This document shows positions 11,640-22,290 of a DNA stretch of 64,000 nucleotides, piece after piece. How positions within the stretch are numbered: the first letter of the stretch is position 1; each line of letters starts with the position of its first letter. A model generated the notes under the pieces. The model searched no databases, was not told the origin of the DNA, and saw nothing but the letters and a program-made list of their open reading frames with translations. The DNA lies in contig OY821777.1 in the NCBI GenBank assembly GCA_963682175.1, positions 21,720,001 through 21,784,000 on the forward strand. The letters run 5' to 3'. A program made the position numbers and the translations under genes. The stretch is from Triglochin maritima (taxonomy: Eukaryota > Streptophyta > Magnoliopsida > Alismatales > Juncaginaceae).

Positions 11640-12060
11640 ATTTCCATAGACAACTAAAACGTGTATGTCCATAAAACTAGAAAGGGTCCTTAATGCCCTT
11701 AAACGGACACTTATGTCCTTAAAACTGGAATGTATCAATTAAAACTCGAAGTGTCCTTTAGAACTATGTTTGTCCTTTGAAACTCGAAATTGTCCTTTAA
11801 AACTGGAAAATGTCCTTAAACCACAAGCTTGCCACTTTACAGGACACGAATTTGTTATTTAAACCACGAATCTGTCCTTTCTAACTCAAGTTTGTCATTT
11901 AATTTTCAGTTTGTCATTTAAAACACGAAAGTATCCTTTCAAAGCAGGAATGTGTCCTTTCAACCATCACTTACCATTTCACCAAATGACATCATAACAA
12001 TATTATATGTCCTTTCACCGTACAAATTGGACATTTAAACACAAAGATCTTTCATATTGA
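11640..12060. repeat. Degenerate minisatellite, 20-25 bp unit
   Basis: About 17 imperfect units of the general form TGTCCTTTAAAACTCGAAA follow one another, with variants TGTCATTTAAAACACGAA and TGTCCTTTCAAAGC. The period drifts between about 19 and 26 bp. It lies between the two direct-repeat copies. Confidence 0.65.
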
Positions 12061-12780
12061 AATTTGAGCAAATACAAGACAAACTTTCTAATCTTATGGA
12101 CTAAAATAAAAGCACAAATCTTAATTGCAAATTTTACAAAAAGATTATAAGACATACTTTCTAATCTTTTGGTTAGACTCTCAAATCCCAGTCTGGATCT
12201 GGAGGTTGAGAGAATACATCATGAATATTTCTCTTTTCCTTGTCATAAATATGTTTCTTATTACCTTTCGTAATTCACGATTGCTACATATGTAATTCAC
12301 ACGAGTAAAAATTAGGGGATGAGTCAATTGAAATGAAACACAAACTAAGAAATACGATTATCTAAATTTTGCGTGCAACAATCACTTAAACAATCAGGTG
12401 ATGAATAAACCATAAAATGAAATGTTGGAGGGAGTTGTACGTTTGGTATGAGATTTCATTCATGGCTTTGGGGATTCGTGATCAGTATATTAATGTAGCT
12501 TTCTTGACCTATATTTTTTTTCTCGAGGAAGGCTTCCTTGACATATAGTTGCTTCAATAATTTCTTCGGGAAAGTAAAGAAAACTAGAAGTTGCAAACGT
12601 GCATTTTGTTTTCGGTAATATTGTGCAAGGATGGTTAATTCAAGAGAAGACATGATTATACAACACAAAGTTAAAGAATAATATGGAATTTTTAACGAGG
12701 AAAGGCATTCATGAATGTGGAGTGGAAAAATTCTCAACGATTAATAAAGTAGTATAAGGTGTAAAAAAATTAATAAATGG
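12060..12780. other. AT-rich spacer, no gene recognised
   Basis: The sequence is AT-rich with short scattered frames only. I see no domain, RNA gene or terminal repeat here. Confidence 0.4.
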
Positions 12781-13290
12781 ATGTCTGATATAGATTTAAT
12801 GGACAAAAGATCCTACAAAATCTATTCTAATAATCAGAGGGACGTAATATAAGCATATGACATGACCCTTGTTTATTGGTTTTCTGGCGACATGAATTTT
12901 ATAGAACTTATGATTTTATAGACCGTGTAATGAAAGGTTGTGTCATGTCATAATGACTCCCAATAAGCGGTCAAAAACTATTTCTTAATGAAAGGACATT
13001 CCACGTTGGACAATATGTTAAAGGCCTACGTGATGTCATTTTTATTGGTTTTTAGTGCATTTTGGTTTTAAATAATGGAACATAACACATCGGAAATAAG
13101 GTTAACCACTGACGTGAGATCCCCTTTTATTAGAAATTATGGTAAGGTTGCGTTTCTTAATAGTAAGACCAACCACGTCAGATTTGAGGTAAATGTCCTA
13201 TGCAAATATTCGACGTGGTATGTACCTTAAAATATTGAAGTCATTTTCACTTTTCACCCCAATGCCAATAATTTTCGTTTGCACGCCAGG
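12780..13290. repeat. Diverged direct repeat, copy 2
   Basis: Partner of 10921-11480. The two copies are about 1.3 kb apart, which is compatible with a tandem duplication, two related insertions, or old termini of one short element. Confidence 0.6.
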
Positions 13291-14002
13291 AATTTTTGCA
13301 CCACTTGGAACCGTTCGAGTCCTTGACCTGCCCCGACCATCCACACTCACCCAACCAATAACCACCCTAAACGCTCAACCCATCCCCTCTGGTCAGTCCC
13401 TACCATTCGCGACCAGCCCCCGATTAGAGTCACCCCCTATAACCTCACCAAAAAGATTGAAGGTTAGTATTCTATGAAGTTTTCATTTCAATAGCAAACT
13501 AGAATATGGTTGTACCAATTTAGGGCTTCTATGTGCTTGTATGTGGTCGTATCAATTTATAATATCACTTACATTTGCTTGTTCGTGCCCACCCGCATCC
13601 TTGGAGTGAATGAGTGATTTCATACTTCTTCTAATGGTTAATTTTTGTTCTATACTATATTATTAATGGAGGTACATTCTGTCTACTACTTGGTATGTAC
13701 TAAGAAGAAATTTACTTTGATGTAAAGAGTTACGATATTGCTAAGTTATTGCTCTATTCATGTTTTTAAACTAACCATGCATTACACTTCATATTTCGTT
13801 AACTTTGCTTTTTTCATTATTTCAGGTAAATGACTTCCAACAAGGAAAAATGTCGACGCTACAAGTGACAGTGACATGGTGGAGTTTCATGCCCGTAGAG
13901 CTACTCTTATGTAGGAGTTTTAGAAAAAAATTCAGCAACAAATTTCATTGCCCTTGGATTTTGATTCCTACGTGTAGCCTACCAGAGAAAACAAAGATTA
14001 TT
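13290..14002 (+). pseudogene. Unidentified transposon-like exons
   Basis: A proline/serine-rich plus-strand frame (RVLDLPRPSTLTQPI, then SPRLESPPITSPKRLK) ends at an AAG|GTTAGT donor near 13462. After an intron-like stretch ending TTTCAG (13826), a second block reads DSDMVEFHARRATLM and KKIQQQISLPLDFDSY, broken by two stop codons. I do not recognise the family. The block abuts the CACTA-2 terminus at 14003, so it may be the host sequence that CACTA-2 entered. Confidence 0.35.
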
Positions 14003-14415
14003 CACTACTACAGAAAATGGAATATACGTCAGATGTATGGGGCTATATACGTCGGATATAAGCACTATCAGATCCGACGTTAATGTGTGCGTCGTCTATA
14101 CATAGATGTCGGCCTTCATATAGACTGACGTCTATACCTAAAGAATATACGTCGGCTGTATATATAAGACGACGTCTATTCTTTAACGTATAGACGTCAA
14201 TCGTTATATGGACCGACGTCTATTTATTAGGTATAAACGTTGGTTCAATAAAAGACGACGTCTATTCCTAAAGCATACGTCGGTTGAATAAGAGACGACG
14301 TTTATTCCTAAAGCATATACATCGGATTCATACCATAGCCGACGTCTATTCCTTTCTTCAGAGGAATAAATGTCGGCTAATTACAACAGCCGACGTCTAT
14401 TCCTAAACCTGGACA
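14003..14415 (-). repeat. CACTA-2 left terminus and subterminal repeat array
   Basis: After the CACTA terminus come at least ten copies of (C)CGACGTCTAT or its reverse ATA(C/G)ACGTCGG, in both orientations at 20-35 bp spacing. Pairs of inverted copies with AT-rich loops recur. Confidence 0.75.
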
Positions 14416-14746
14416 AAAAAAAATAACATCCGATGAAATTGTTTTTAGTCATCGTATTCGTGTACATACAACTGCACTAAATTCGTTCACATATAAATTT
14501 GTTCACAAATACTCACAATTTCATCCACATGTACATACAAGCACAAACAGACAAGCATACATGCACAAACACAAACATACAACCATACATGAACAAACAT
14601 ACAAGCATACACAATTGACATTGAACACACTTGCAATTAATTCATTCTAAAATTAAGGCGATTATATTAAGGCATAACGTGTAGGTTTGTAATACAAGTG
14701 CACTTGTTAACTAAATTACAAAAAATACTAATGGTAGGAGAACCTC
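14415..14746. other. CACTA-2 3' spacer, no gene seen
   Basis: Contains an ACATACAAGCA/ACAAACATAC-type short tandem repeat at about 14460-14610. It lies between the protease stop codon and the subterminal repeats. Confidence 0.45.
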
Positions 14747-15575
14747 TTAGTTCGTCAACATGTTTCTGATAAAATAGTGAGTCCATCGGTGGCGAGTTTC
14801 AACGAGCTCCTGTTGCGAGAAGGGATCACTACTTTTTTGGAATACCTATCAAAAAAATACGTGTGTTGAATATTAATAACTAAATATTGAAACTACAATT
14901 GAATAACGATCTACATTACCTCGGTTAGACATACGTCTTGAGTTGTCACATCGAGGATTTCCTCCATGTATCTCATCACGTAGTAACCACATTCGGTATT
15001 TCCAACCTGCTTCCGATACTACAAACATAGAAATTCGCTAAATATATGTTCCTAAGTATTCAACAAAAATGTGATCGAACGTACTCTCATTCCATGCCAT
15101 GTTATTCCTGCTTTTGTGGTTGTTCTCCTACCACCTAAAGCTCTGTAAACCTTAATTGCCCTGAGTAGCACAAGTTAACATATCATTCAATAAAACTAAT
15201 AAAAATCCACGAATTACTTTTTTCACGACTAAACGAACTTACATATTTAGAAGTTTCTTTATTGAGTCCCTTGGTTTATTTGACCCCAACGGATCAAACC
15301 AATATGCCAAATTAGTCGTGGGGCATACAACGACAAGCATCCAATGAGCCCTGTTATATATATATATAATTAGAAGCTTATTACAAAATAAATTTTCACT
15401 TTGAATTACAAAGTTTACTTCTCATGATAAGGGAGTAGATAATATATTTTGTCATCTTCTTTAAAGAATGTCCCAAGTTGACCCGATTTATCGTCATTCC
15501 CGTATATATATGTAGACGGACTGATAAATCCAAATACTTGATCCTCGGGAAAGATTGACCTTCTAGCGTCTTAAA
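14747..15575 (-). pseudogene. Ulp1-like cysteine protease domain of CACTA-2
   Basis: Five exon-like blocks on the minus strand join with GT...AG boundaries: about 15420-15575, 15243-15350, 15085-15160, 14920-15018 and 14747-14845. They read FPEDQVFGFISPSTYIYGND, RAHWMLVVVCPTTNLAYWFDPLG, AIKVYRALGGRRTTTKAG, NTECGYYVMRYMEEILDVTTQ and SDPFSQQELVETRHRW before a stop. The His of AHWML, the Asp of WFDPLG and the Cys of TECGYYVMRY are the Ulp1 (C48) catalytic triad positions. Plant CACTA and MULE elements often carry such domains. Blocks upstream (15577-15940) contain stops, so the gene is likely dead. Confidence 0.65.
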
Positions 15576-15973
15576 GATGTCTACAATTATAAAAATTATA
15601 CTTTATTACAGTTTTGATAAAATTATTCAATACTTTTCATTGTATACAAAAAAACACTTACTACACTTGCACGTCGATAATCATGATACACAACGAATCC
15701 ATCGCCATGAACTGCATGATATCCTCTTTGGTGACGTACAAAGCGGGAGGCAACCCTATATCCCCCTCCAACTCCTAGGTACTTAAGGATTGTGCTTCCC
15801 TACCTACCATACATTGATACAACATTTTGCACCTACTTGGAAGCGAATTAATGTTGATCGGAGATTGGTTGTTTGACCCTTTGCTCCGGGGGCTTGACAC
15901 CTTACAGATATATATACAACCGTTAAAATATAATTGTTAACAAATTTTAAGTTTAAAGTCTTTCAAAGTTAAA

Positions 15974-16601
15974 CTATACCTCATGTTTGTCGTTTAGCTC
16001 TAGTAAATAACTAGGCCACCGCACGAACCCACCGATAGCATCGCCAAGAGTAACAATCTCTTCTTCCGGAAATGGCACAAAAGCACCAGCATCTAAGCAA
16101 CTCTCAACTGCAACCTTCAATTCTCCCTCTCCTACCTCTGTGAAGTGGTGTCTGGAGATGTTATAAACTTTCCCGTGTCCCACCAATCTTCGATAAGGGT
16201 CTTCGACACATAAAGCACATCTAGATCCATCCGCAAACTTTCCAAACGAGGGACCGTCGACGAGGGCCAATTCTCGAGAATGAGACACGAAATCATCTTG
16301 TCGATCGGGGTGGAACACTGGCAGAACTGGAGGAGTAGTCTCCACGGAAGAACCGGTCATACGAACGATCCAATCTCTCCAAAACAAGTTGCAATGTATT
16401 CTTAAAATCTACGATCTCTTGCTGGCATTTGGCATGACCAGTCGACGAAGTAGACCGTTGAATCTTTCCATAATATTGTCGAAGTCCAACTCTACTCCCT
16501 ACGCCCCGCACACAACCAGGGTGTTCGTCGTTTCCCAAGGCCTCGCGTAGAATATCATTCCGACCATCGGAAGCAAATTCTCCTTGAGATTCTCTCAACA
16601 T
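15974..16601 (-). pseudogene. CACTA-2 accessory region (DUF8039-like)
   Basis: Two overlapping frames together read GRNDILREALGNDEHPG, a short Gln/Glu-rich helix, and then LCVEDPYRRLVGHGKVYN and AVESCLDAGAFVPFPEEE, ending FVRWPSYLLEL. The first motif and the PY..LVGHG/DAGAFVPFP block are typical of the region between TNP2 and the Ulp1 domain in plant CACTA elements. A frameshift near 16300-16390 splits the two frames. A donor-like GAG|GTATAG follows at about 15980. The domain name is from memory of the family and should be confirmed by profile search. Confidence 0.5.
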
Positions 16602-17460
16602 CAGAGAGTCCTAAGTTTGAAACAATATTTACTAATATTTGAAAATCTATTTTTTTCCACTGAGGTGAATCTGCAGGGTGACGTAGCAACTGATCATTTG
16701 GTTTCTCACGATCAGCATGCCATGTCATGTTCTTGGAATCCTCCTTACCCGCAAACAAACGTTTAAGCCTTGGTATTATCGGAAGATACAACAAAATCGT
16801 AGCAGGAGGTCCTTTGATGTTCATCTCATCAGCCTCTTCATTGTGGTTTGGTCCACTACGTTTCATTTTGTATCTTGAGACATTACACCTGGGATAGGAT
16901 TGTAAGTTTTGAAACTCACCCTTATACAATATACAATCGTTCGGCCATGTGTGTATCTTCCTATATTCCATTCCCATAGGGCACAACCCTTTCTTTACAT
17001 CATAAGTTCTATTTGGGAACTCATTATCATCTGGAAGCATCTCTTTCACTAACTTCAACATTGATGTGAAGCTGAAATCGGACCAGCCATTTCCAGCTTT
17101 TAAATTGTACAACTTCAACGCCGCTGACAATCTAGTGAATTTGGTACAATTCCTATACAACGGCTTCTCATTGTCACTCAACAAAATACCAAGTAAATCG
17201 GGGTTGGAACGACTAAATGATTCATTTTCGCCGTGCCATATCCACCGTCTGTAATTTGGGTCGAATCCTTTCTCAAACAAATGATCTTTCATTTTCCGAA
17301 AAGTCAGCACTGACATATTATGACACTTATTGCACGGACAATACGCCATGTCGATGTCTTTCATTTTCTTGGAATGTTTTTTGGCAAGCTCTAAGAACAT
17401 ATTCACTCCGTTCTCATACTCATCACTCAATCTGTTTGAAATAATCAACTCTTGATCCAT
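16555..17460 (-). pseudogene. TNP2 transposase, N-terminal part (CACTA-2)
   Basis: The 301-residue frame begins at an ATG just after the predicted acceptor TTTAG. Residues about 15-85 are the Transpos_assoc domain (CPCNKCHNMSVLTF, HLFEKGFDPNYRRWIWHGE). Residues about 110-200 carry KLVKEMLPDDNEFPNRTYD and WPNDCILYKGEFQ. The TNP2 domain starts at LLYLPIIPRLKRLFAG and MTWHADREKPNDQLLRHPAD but stops about 25 residues later, where intact TNP2 would continue for several hundred residues. A large deletion joins it to the accessory region. Confidence 0.85.
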
Positions 17461-17466
17461 TTCAAT

Positions 17467-18190
17467 CTAAACATTAACACAAATGATAGTTATTATTGGA
17501 GATAATAAATAAAATTTCAATTTAAAAGAATGTGTTCGTAGATGAGAATATTCAGAGACATTAAGATGACAAAAGAATGACTCAGATGAGAGGAGATGAA
17601 GTCCTTAATCTAGCATAGGAATAAGGAAGATTAGAAACCTAACTAAGCAGTCATGGCCAAAACAGCATAAAGTCCACTATAGGTCCTTAGTAATAGACGA
17701 CGCATAACTTCGAGGTCCCACCGAGGACCACTAGTCTGTAGGAAATCAAGAACCCGGAGGTCCCTAATATCTAAGGGAGATTAGATGGCCAACGACGTTC
17801 AGGCCGAAACGGTCTTCAACATCGAGGACCACTAATCTGTAGGAAATCAAGAACCCGGAGGTTCCTAAAATCTCAGGGAGACTAGATAGGCAACGACATT
17901 CAGGCCACAACGATCTTAAACAGTTTCCTCTCCTTAATGCATCCGAAAATCCTAGGGGCCAATATCTAATTGATTTTATTAAGGCTCTTTTATTAAGTGG
18001 TTTTTGGGCTAAGGAAAGGGTGATGAAATCCCCCACCTCATCTCCTATAGGTGACAGCCCCCTAAGTGTTTTTTCATACCTTAATCTAACAAACAAACCA
18101 AACAAACACTCACCTCACTCTTGTTATAATGCAAGTCTTACTAACTAATGCGTGTTTTCTAATGAATGACGAGTGAAAGATAAAACGTAC
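17467..18190 (-). repeat. Leader intron of CACTA-2 transposase
   Basis: Donor AAG|GTACGT (18190) and acceptor TTTAG (17467) lie immediately before the TNP2 start. About 600 bp inside match CACTA-1 (1856-2474) and the non-autonomous Athila-like element at 48410-48990. A roughly 80-bp segment ('gaggaccac...agaacccggaggt') is repeated at 17715-17770 and 17825-17880. Confidence 0.6.
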
Positions 18191-19130
18191 CTTATTCCAG
18201 CAATCTACGACAGAAATCGTAAATAAATAATAAATATGATGAATGCAAATCATATATGATGAATGACTTAGCAAATATTGTCTAATCTTTTGCTTTGGGT
18301 TATTAAAGGCCAAGTTTTTTAAGGGGGTTAATGAGTTAAACATAAAAGTTTCTAAATAAAAGAATATCGTAAGCATAAATAAACATTTAACTAAATAAAC
18401 ATGTAACTAAATAAACTTGTAACTAAATGTTAATCTATAACTTTAAACATAAAAAGCTACGCTCGGATATAACATACAAGCAAGGCATAGCAAAAATTTA
18501 AAAACCAAAGATTTTCAATTAGGGTACCAATGTTATACCACTGTTACAATGTAACCTACACAAATAAAACATTAACGAAAATTCCTCATTTAGTATTAAT
18601 CCACTACAAAATTAACAATTTCTAGTAAATTAATCCACTACCAAATTAACAATTTCTAGTAAATTAAGAGTCCAAAAGACTTCGATCAAAAGCTTAACTA
18701 GTTCAAGCTAGCAAGAGACTCCATTTATTTCAAGAACATACAAAATATCAACAAACTTATGCGTTAATCACGAAAATACGAATATACTCAAGATTAAAAC
18801 CAAAAAATTGAAATGTTGCATTCACCAACAATAAACGAGAGGAGAGGTTTACTAACATTGAAAAGAATCGTAACTACAAGAAAAATCCGAAAACAAACCA
18901 ACAAAAATGAACTTAACGCTTACATTGGTTAGGATGATGAGCAAGACGGAGGAAGAAGGAGAAGAGGGTCGGAGACGGGGAGGAGAGCTTGGGACGTCGC
19001 TGCGGTGCCAGAGACGGTGCGGATCGGTCAGAGGTTGGTCGCGGAGGAGAGTTCGGTAGCGGGACGACTAGGGTTTGGGTGGGTTTTGTCTGAAATGAAT
19101 GACAGAAAATGCGTATGTTCGATTTCTTTA
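18190..19130. other. CACTA-2 promoter side, no gene seen
   Basis: AT-rich sequence with a short tandem repeat near 18590-18665 ('attaatccactac' and 'aacaatttctagtaaa' twice). A G-rich GAGGAG/GTCGGAG stretch at 18945-19075 would be 5' leader of the leftward transcript. Confidence 0.45.
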
Positions 19131-19232
19131 AGACCCATATACGTCGGATATTATAGATATCCGACGTCTATACCTCGATGTCTATACGAAAGGGGTATAG
19201 ACGTCGGTCATCTAAAACAACCGACGTCTATA
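19130..19232 (-). repeat. CACTA-2 right subterminal repeats, truncated
   Basis: ATACGTCGGATAT, ATCCGACGTCTATA, TAGACGTCGG and CCGACGTCTATA occur as two inverted pairs, matching the left array. The sequence then changes to copia gag codons without the expected terminus. Confidence 0.65.
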
Positions 19233-19513
19233 TCATTTGCACTTTCACAAGAATAAATCACATTAAAATGTTCACTTGCAAGTGCACAGTATAACACATT
19301 CATGACTTTAGCATTTGAAGAGGCTTGTTTTTCATCTTCTAAACTCCATTGTTTCAAATCATACTTAGGTGTTTCATATGGAGTTTGAATCATGGACCAC
19401 ATGTTTCAATTCATGGATAAAAATGTTTTCATTTTATCTTTCCATGAACAATAGTTTGTTCCATCAAAATATGGTGGTCCAGATGAATCATAAGATGTGG
19501 ATGCAATTTCGAC
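19232..19513 (-). pseudogene. Copia A gag N-terminal fragment
   Basis: Minus-strand reading starts MVEIASTSYDSSGPPYFDG then WKDKMKTFLSM, and after a stop codon and frameshift continues with LKQWSLEDEKQ, NAKVMNVLYCALASEHFN and ISCESAND-like residues. This is the N-terminal gag (UBN2-like) region of plant Ty1/copia elements. It is cut at about 19232, where CACTA-2 subterminal DNA begins. Confidence 0.7.
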
Positions 19514-19551
19514 CATGCTTACTACGATTAAGTAGATGATTTAAGCACCTA

Positions 19552-19564
19552 TGCTCTGATACCA
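19552..19564 (-). other. Primer binding site of copia A (initiator tRNA-Met)
   Basis: The minus strand reads TGGTATCAGAGCA, the standard initiator-Met primer site. It is two bases inside the LTR edge at 19567. Confidence 0.85.
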
Positions 19565-19566
19565 AA

Positions 19567-20914
19567 TGTAGGATCGTATTGGTCGGTTATGCTAATCACA
19601 ATTAATCCTAAATACCCACTTGTTTAACTATAAAAGATAAGTGCAGCGGAATTTAAACAAACAAGCGAGTAAAGAAAAAGAAACGCAAACCACAATCGAC
19701 ACGGGGGATTTTTATAGAGGTTCGGCACCCCACCCGGGTCCTAGTCCTCTCTTGCAAGCTCTGCTCGGATCACCGAGTCCGCTCACGACTTCACTAACCA
19801 CTCCCCGTTCCGGGCCGGGAGAGAACGCCTTTTACAAAACAAGCACCGTGAACAACCTCGCTTGCTTGACCTTCTTCTCTCACAATCCGAGAGAAATCAC
19901 TTCGGGCTCTCACCGAAGTCTATACTCGTGTCTTGGGCTTTCACCAAGACCCTTGCTTCTTGCACAATGGTTGAGTGGAACAATACTCTCTAAACTTGAG
20001 CACACTTGAGTAGAATATGGAATTATGACTAAAGTGTGGAAGGTTTGAGCTTTTGAGTGTGTGGAGCTTTCTCTCTGATGTTGGGGATAAATAGGTGTTG
20101 GAGAGATGTCTTAAAAAGTGTTTTACATCTCTATTTATAAGCTCCAAAAGAGTTATAGCCGTTCGAATTGATTGGGTAAGAATTGGTGTAGGATACACAA
20201 AACAGAAACCTGTAGGACCCAATTCTGCCTAAAAACAGTCGACCAAAACGGGTATTTCTTTCGACCGTTTGGTCAAATTTCAGCTTTGACTTAAGTTAAC
20301 TTAAGTTAACGGTGGAACGGGCTCAGGGGATTGGTCGACCGAATTAGTCCAGACACTTCTGGGCGACAAAATTGTGTTGGTTCGGTCGACCAGTAGGAAC
20401 GTTTCGGTCGACCGGATGTTTGGAAATTTTGGGTATTTGGGAATAATACGAATACAACCGTTGGGTTTAATACGACAAAACAAACGGTCATGTGACACGT
20501 GTAAACGGTCGAACAGAAAGGTTTCAACGGTCGACCGTTTTGGTCCAGGCAGTTCAAGTTTTGTTTAGGTATTTTCCGGTTCTAGTTTGGATGATCTATT
20601 GATGTTCAAATTATGTGAAATTTTGTGTGTGACTTCTATAGGGAACCTAGTGTGTGGTTGAGTAGTTTTTAGCTCAAGTATGCTCAGTTACACAAGGTTC
20701 CTAAATACTCAAAGAAATAAAAAATACATGTCTTTAAATGAGCTTTATTACATGTCTTGACTTGATTTCCTTTCTTCCTTGAGTCTTGATCACTTGTAGA
20801 GATTAGGACAAAGCAATATATATGCAATGCAATATGTGTGCTACTCTACATGATTATAATTAAGATTAGGTTGATTAAATCATCAAAACATAGATTAAAG
20901 CCAAAAAGCCAACA
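19567..20914 (-). repeat. Copia A 5' LTR with CGGTCGACCG array
   Basis: In plus coordinates the LTR starts TGTAGGATCG and ends AGCCAACA. It is adjacent to the copia A primer site on the left. On the right it abuts the RNase H codons of copia B exactly at 20914/20915, as expected if copia A inserted into copia B pol. A TATA box lies on the minus strand at 20132-20139. Upstream of it, at 20228-20545, are about eight full or partial CGGTCGACCG palindromes. A diverged relative in the opposite orientation is at 56530-56930. Confidence 0.8.
20228..20545. repeat. CGGTCGACCG palindrome cluster (copia LTR)
   Basis: Clear copies are at about 20330-20340, 20393, 20408 and 20529, with degenerate ones (AGTCGACC, TCGACCGTTT, ACGGTCGAAC) around them. 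The cluster lies upstream of the LTR TATA box, thus probably in U3. Confidence 0.65.
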
Positions 20915-21290
20915 ATATTCTGTTTCAGTTGTAGAATCATCGATAGTGCTTTGCTTTGAACTTTTCCAGCTCACTGCTCCTCCATTAAGACGAAAAATAT
21001 ATCCAGACGGGGACCGGAAATCATCTCTGTCAGTTTGGAAGCTCGCATCAACATAGCCTTCGATAATAAGCTCACTTTCTCCCCCAACCACCAAGAAACT
21101 ATCCTTAGTCCTTCGTAAGTACTTAAGGATGTTCTTAGCTGCAGTCTGGTGTGCCTCACCTTGATTTGATTGGAATCTGCTACACATGCTCAGAGCATAT
21201 GCAACATCTGGGCGAGTACATATCATGGCATACATGATAGACCTGATTGTCGAGGCATAAGTGATCATACTCATACGCTTCCCTCATCTA
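20915..21290 (-). pseudogene. Copia B RNase H region
   Basis: The frame contains ASTIRSIMYAMICTRPDVAYA, GYVDASFQTDRDD and SWKSSKQSTIDDSTTETEY, the typical end of RT and the RNase H of copia polyproteins. Homology ends at TETEY because the copia A LTR begins there. About 60-100 C-terminal residues are missing. Confidence 0.8.
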
Positions 21291-21299
21291 GCCCAGATG

Positions 21300-22290
21300 G
21301 ACACTGAGTTTTGCTTACGTTGAGCCATGAGACATGGGTAGAAATCCTCTTTTAGAGTCTTTCATGTTGAATCTTTGAAGTACCTTATCTATATAAGTTC
21401 TTTGACGTAATCCAATCATCCTTTTAGATCTATCTCTATAGATCTTGATGCCCAAGATGTACTCTGCCTCTCCAAGACCTTTCATTGAAAAAACACTTTC
21501 CAAGCCAGATCTTTGTAGATTCAAGCATTGGAATGTCATTTCCTATGAGCAGTATGTCATCTGCATACAAGACCAAGAAAAAAAATAACTTCCACTAGCC
21601 TTATTGTAGACACAAGATTCTTCTTCATTTCTGAGGAAACCAAACCTTTTGACGACCTCATTGAAGCGAAGATTCCAGCTCTGTGATGCTTGCTTCAGTC
21701 AATAAATGGACTTCTGAAGCTTACATACTTTCCTAGCATTAATGGAGTCCACAAAACCCTCAGGTTGTGTCATATACACATCCTCTTCAAAAACCCCGTT
21801 TAGGAAGGCGGTTTTTACATCCATCTGCCAAATCTCATAATCATAATGAGCGGCAATTGCTAAGAGTATCCGAATGGATTTAAGCATGGCGACTGGTGAA
21901 AATGTTTCACCATAGTCTATATCATGAACCTGTCGGTAACCTTTTGCTACCAGCCTAGCTTTGAAAACGCTCACGTTTCCATCCTTGTCTCTTTTCAATT
22001 TCAAAATCCAATTGCAGCCTATGGGTGTTACCCCATTTGGCAAATCAACCAAGTTCCAAACTTGATTTTCAGACATGGATTCCATTTCGGATTTCATGGC
22101 TCCAAGCCATTTTTCAGAGTCTGGACCCATCATAGCTTCTTTGTAGCTGTTAGGCTCCTGACTTTCCAAAAGTAGAATTTCACAACTCTCGGTCAAAAGG
22201 AAATCAACATACCTCTTGGGCCAAGATCGTGGCCTATCAGATCTACGTAGGACTGGAGCAACAGGAGAAGTGTTCACAACGGTTTATGAA
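21300..22290 (-). pseudogene. Copia B reverse transcriptase
   Basis: The block 21699-22277 carries WLGAMKSEMESMSENQVW, FKARLVAKGYRQ, ETFSPVAMLKSIRILLAIA and WQMDVKTAFLNG, the conserved copia RT start. A YADD catalytic motif reads at about 21565-21590, and FSMKGLGEAEYILGIKI follows at 21315-21539. Several frameshifts and stops separate the blocks. Confidence 0.85.

Larger units (their letters stand above)
14003..19232 (-). mobile_element. CACTA-2 (En/Spm) transposon, right end lost
   Basis: The left terminus CACTACTACAGAAAA at 14003 starts a typical CACTA subterminal region. Coding remnants on the minus strand run from TNP2 (17460) through an accessory region to an Ulp1-like domain (14747). 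At the right, subterminal ACGTCGG/CCGACGT motifs (19136-19232) run directly into copia A gag sequence without a CACTA terminus, so the right end was removed. Net length is about 5.2 kb, shorter than autonomous plant CACTA elements. Confidence 0.8.
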
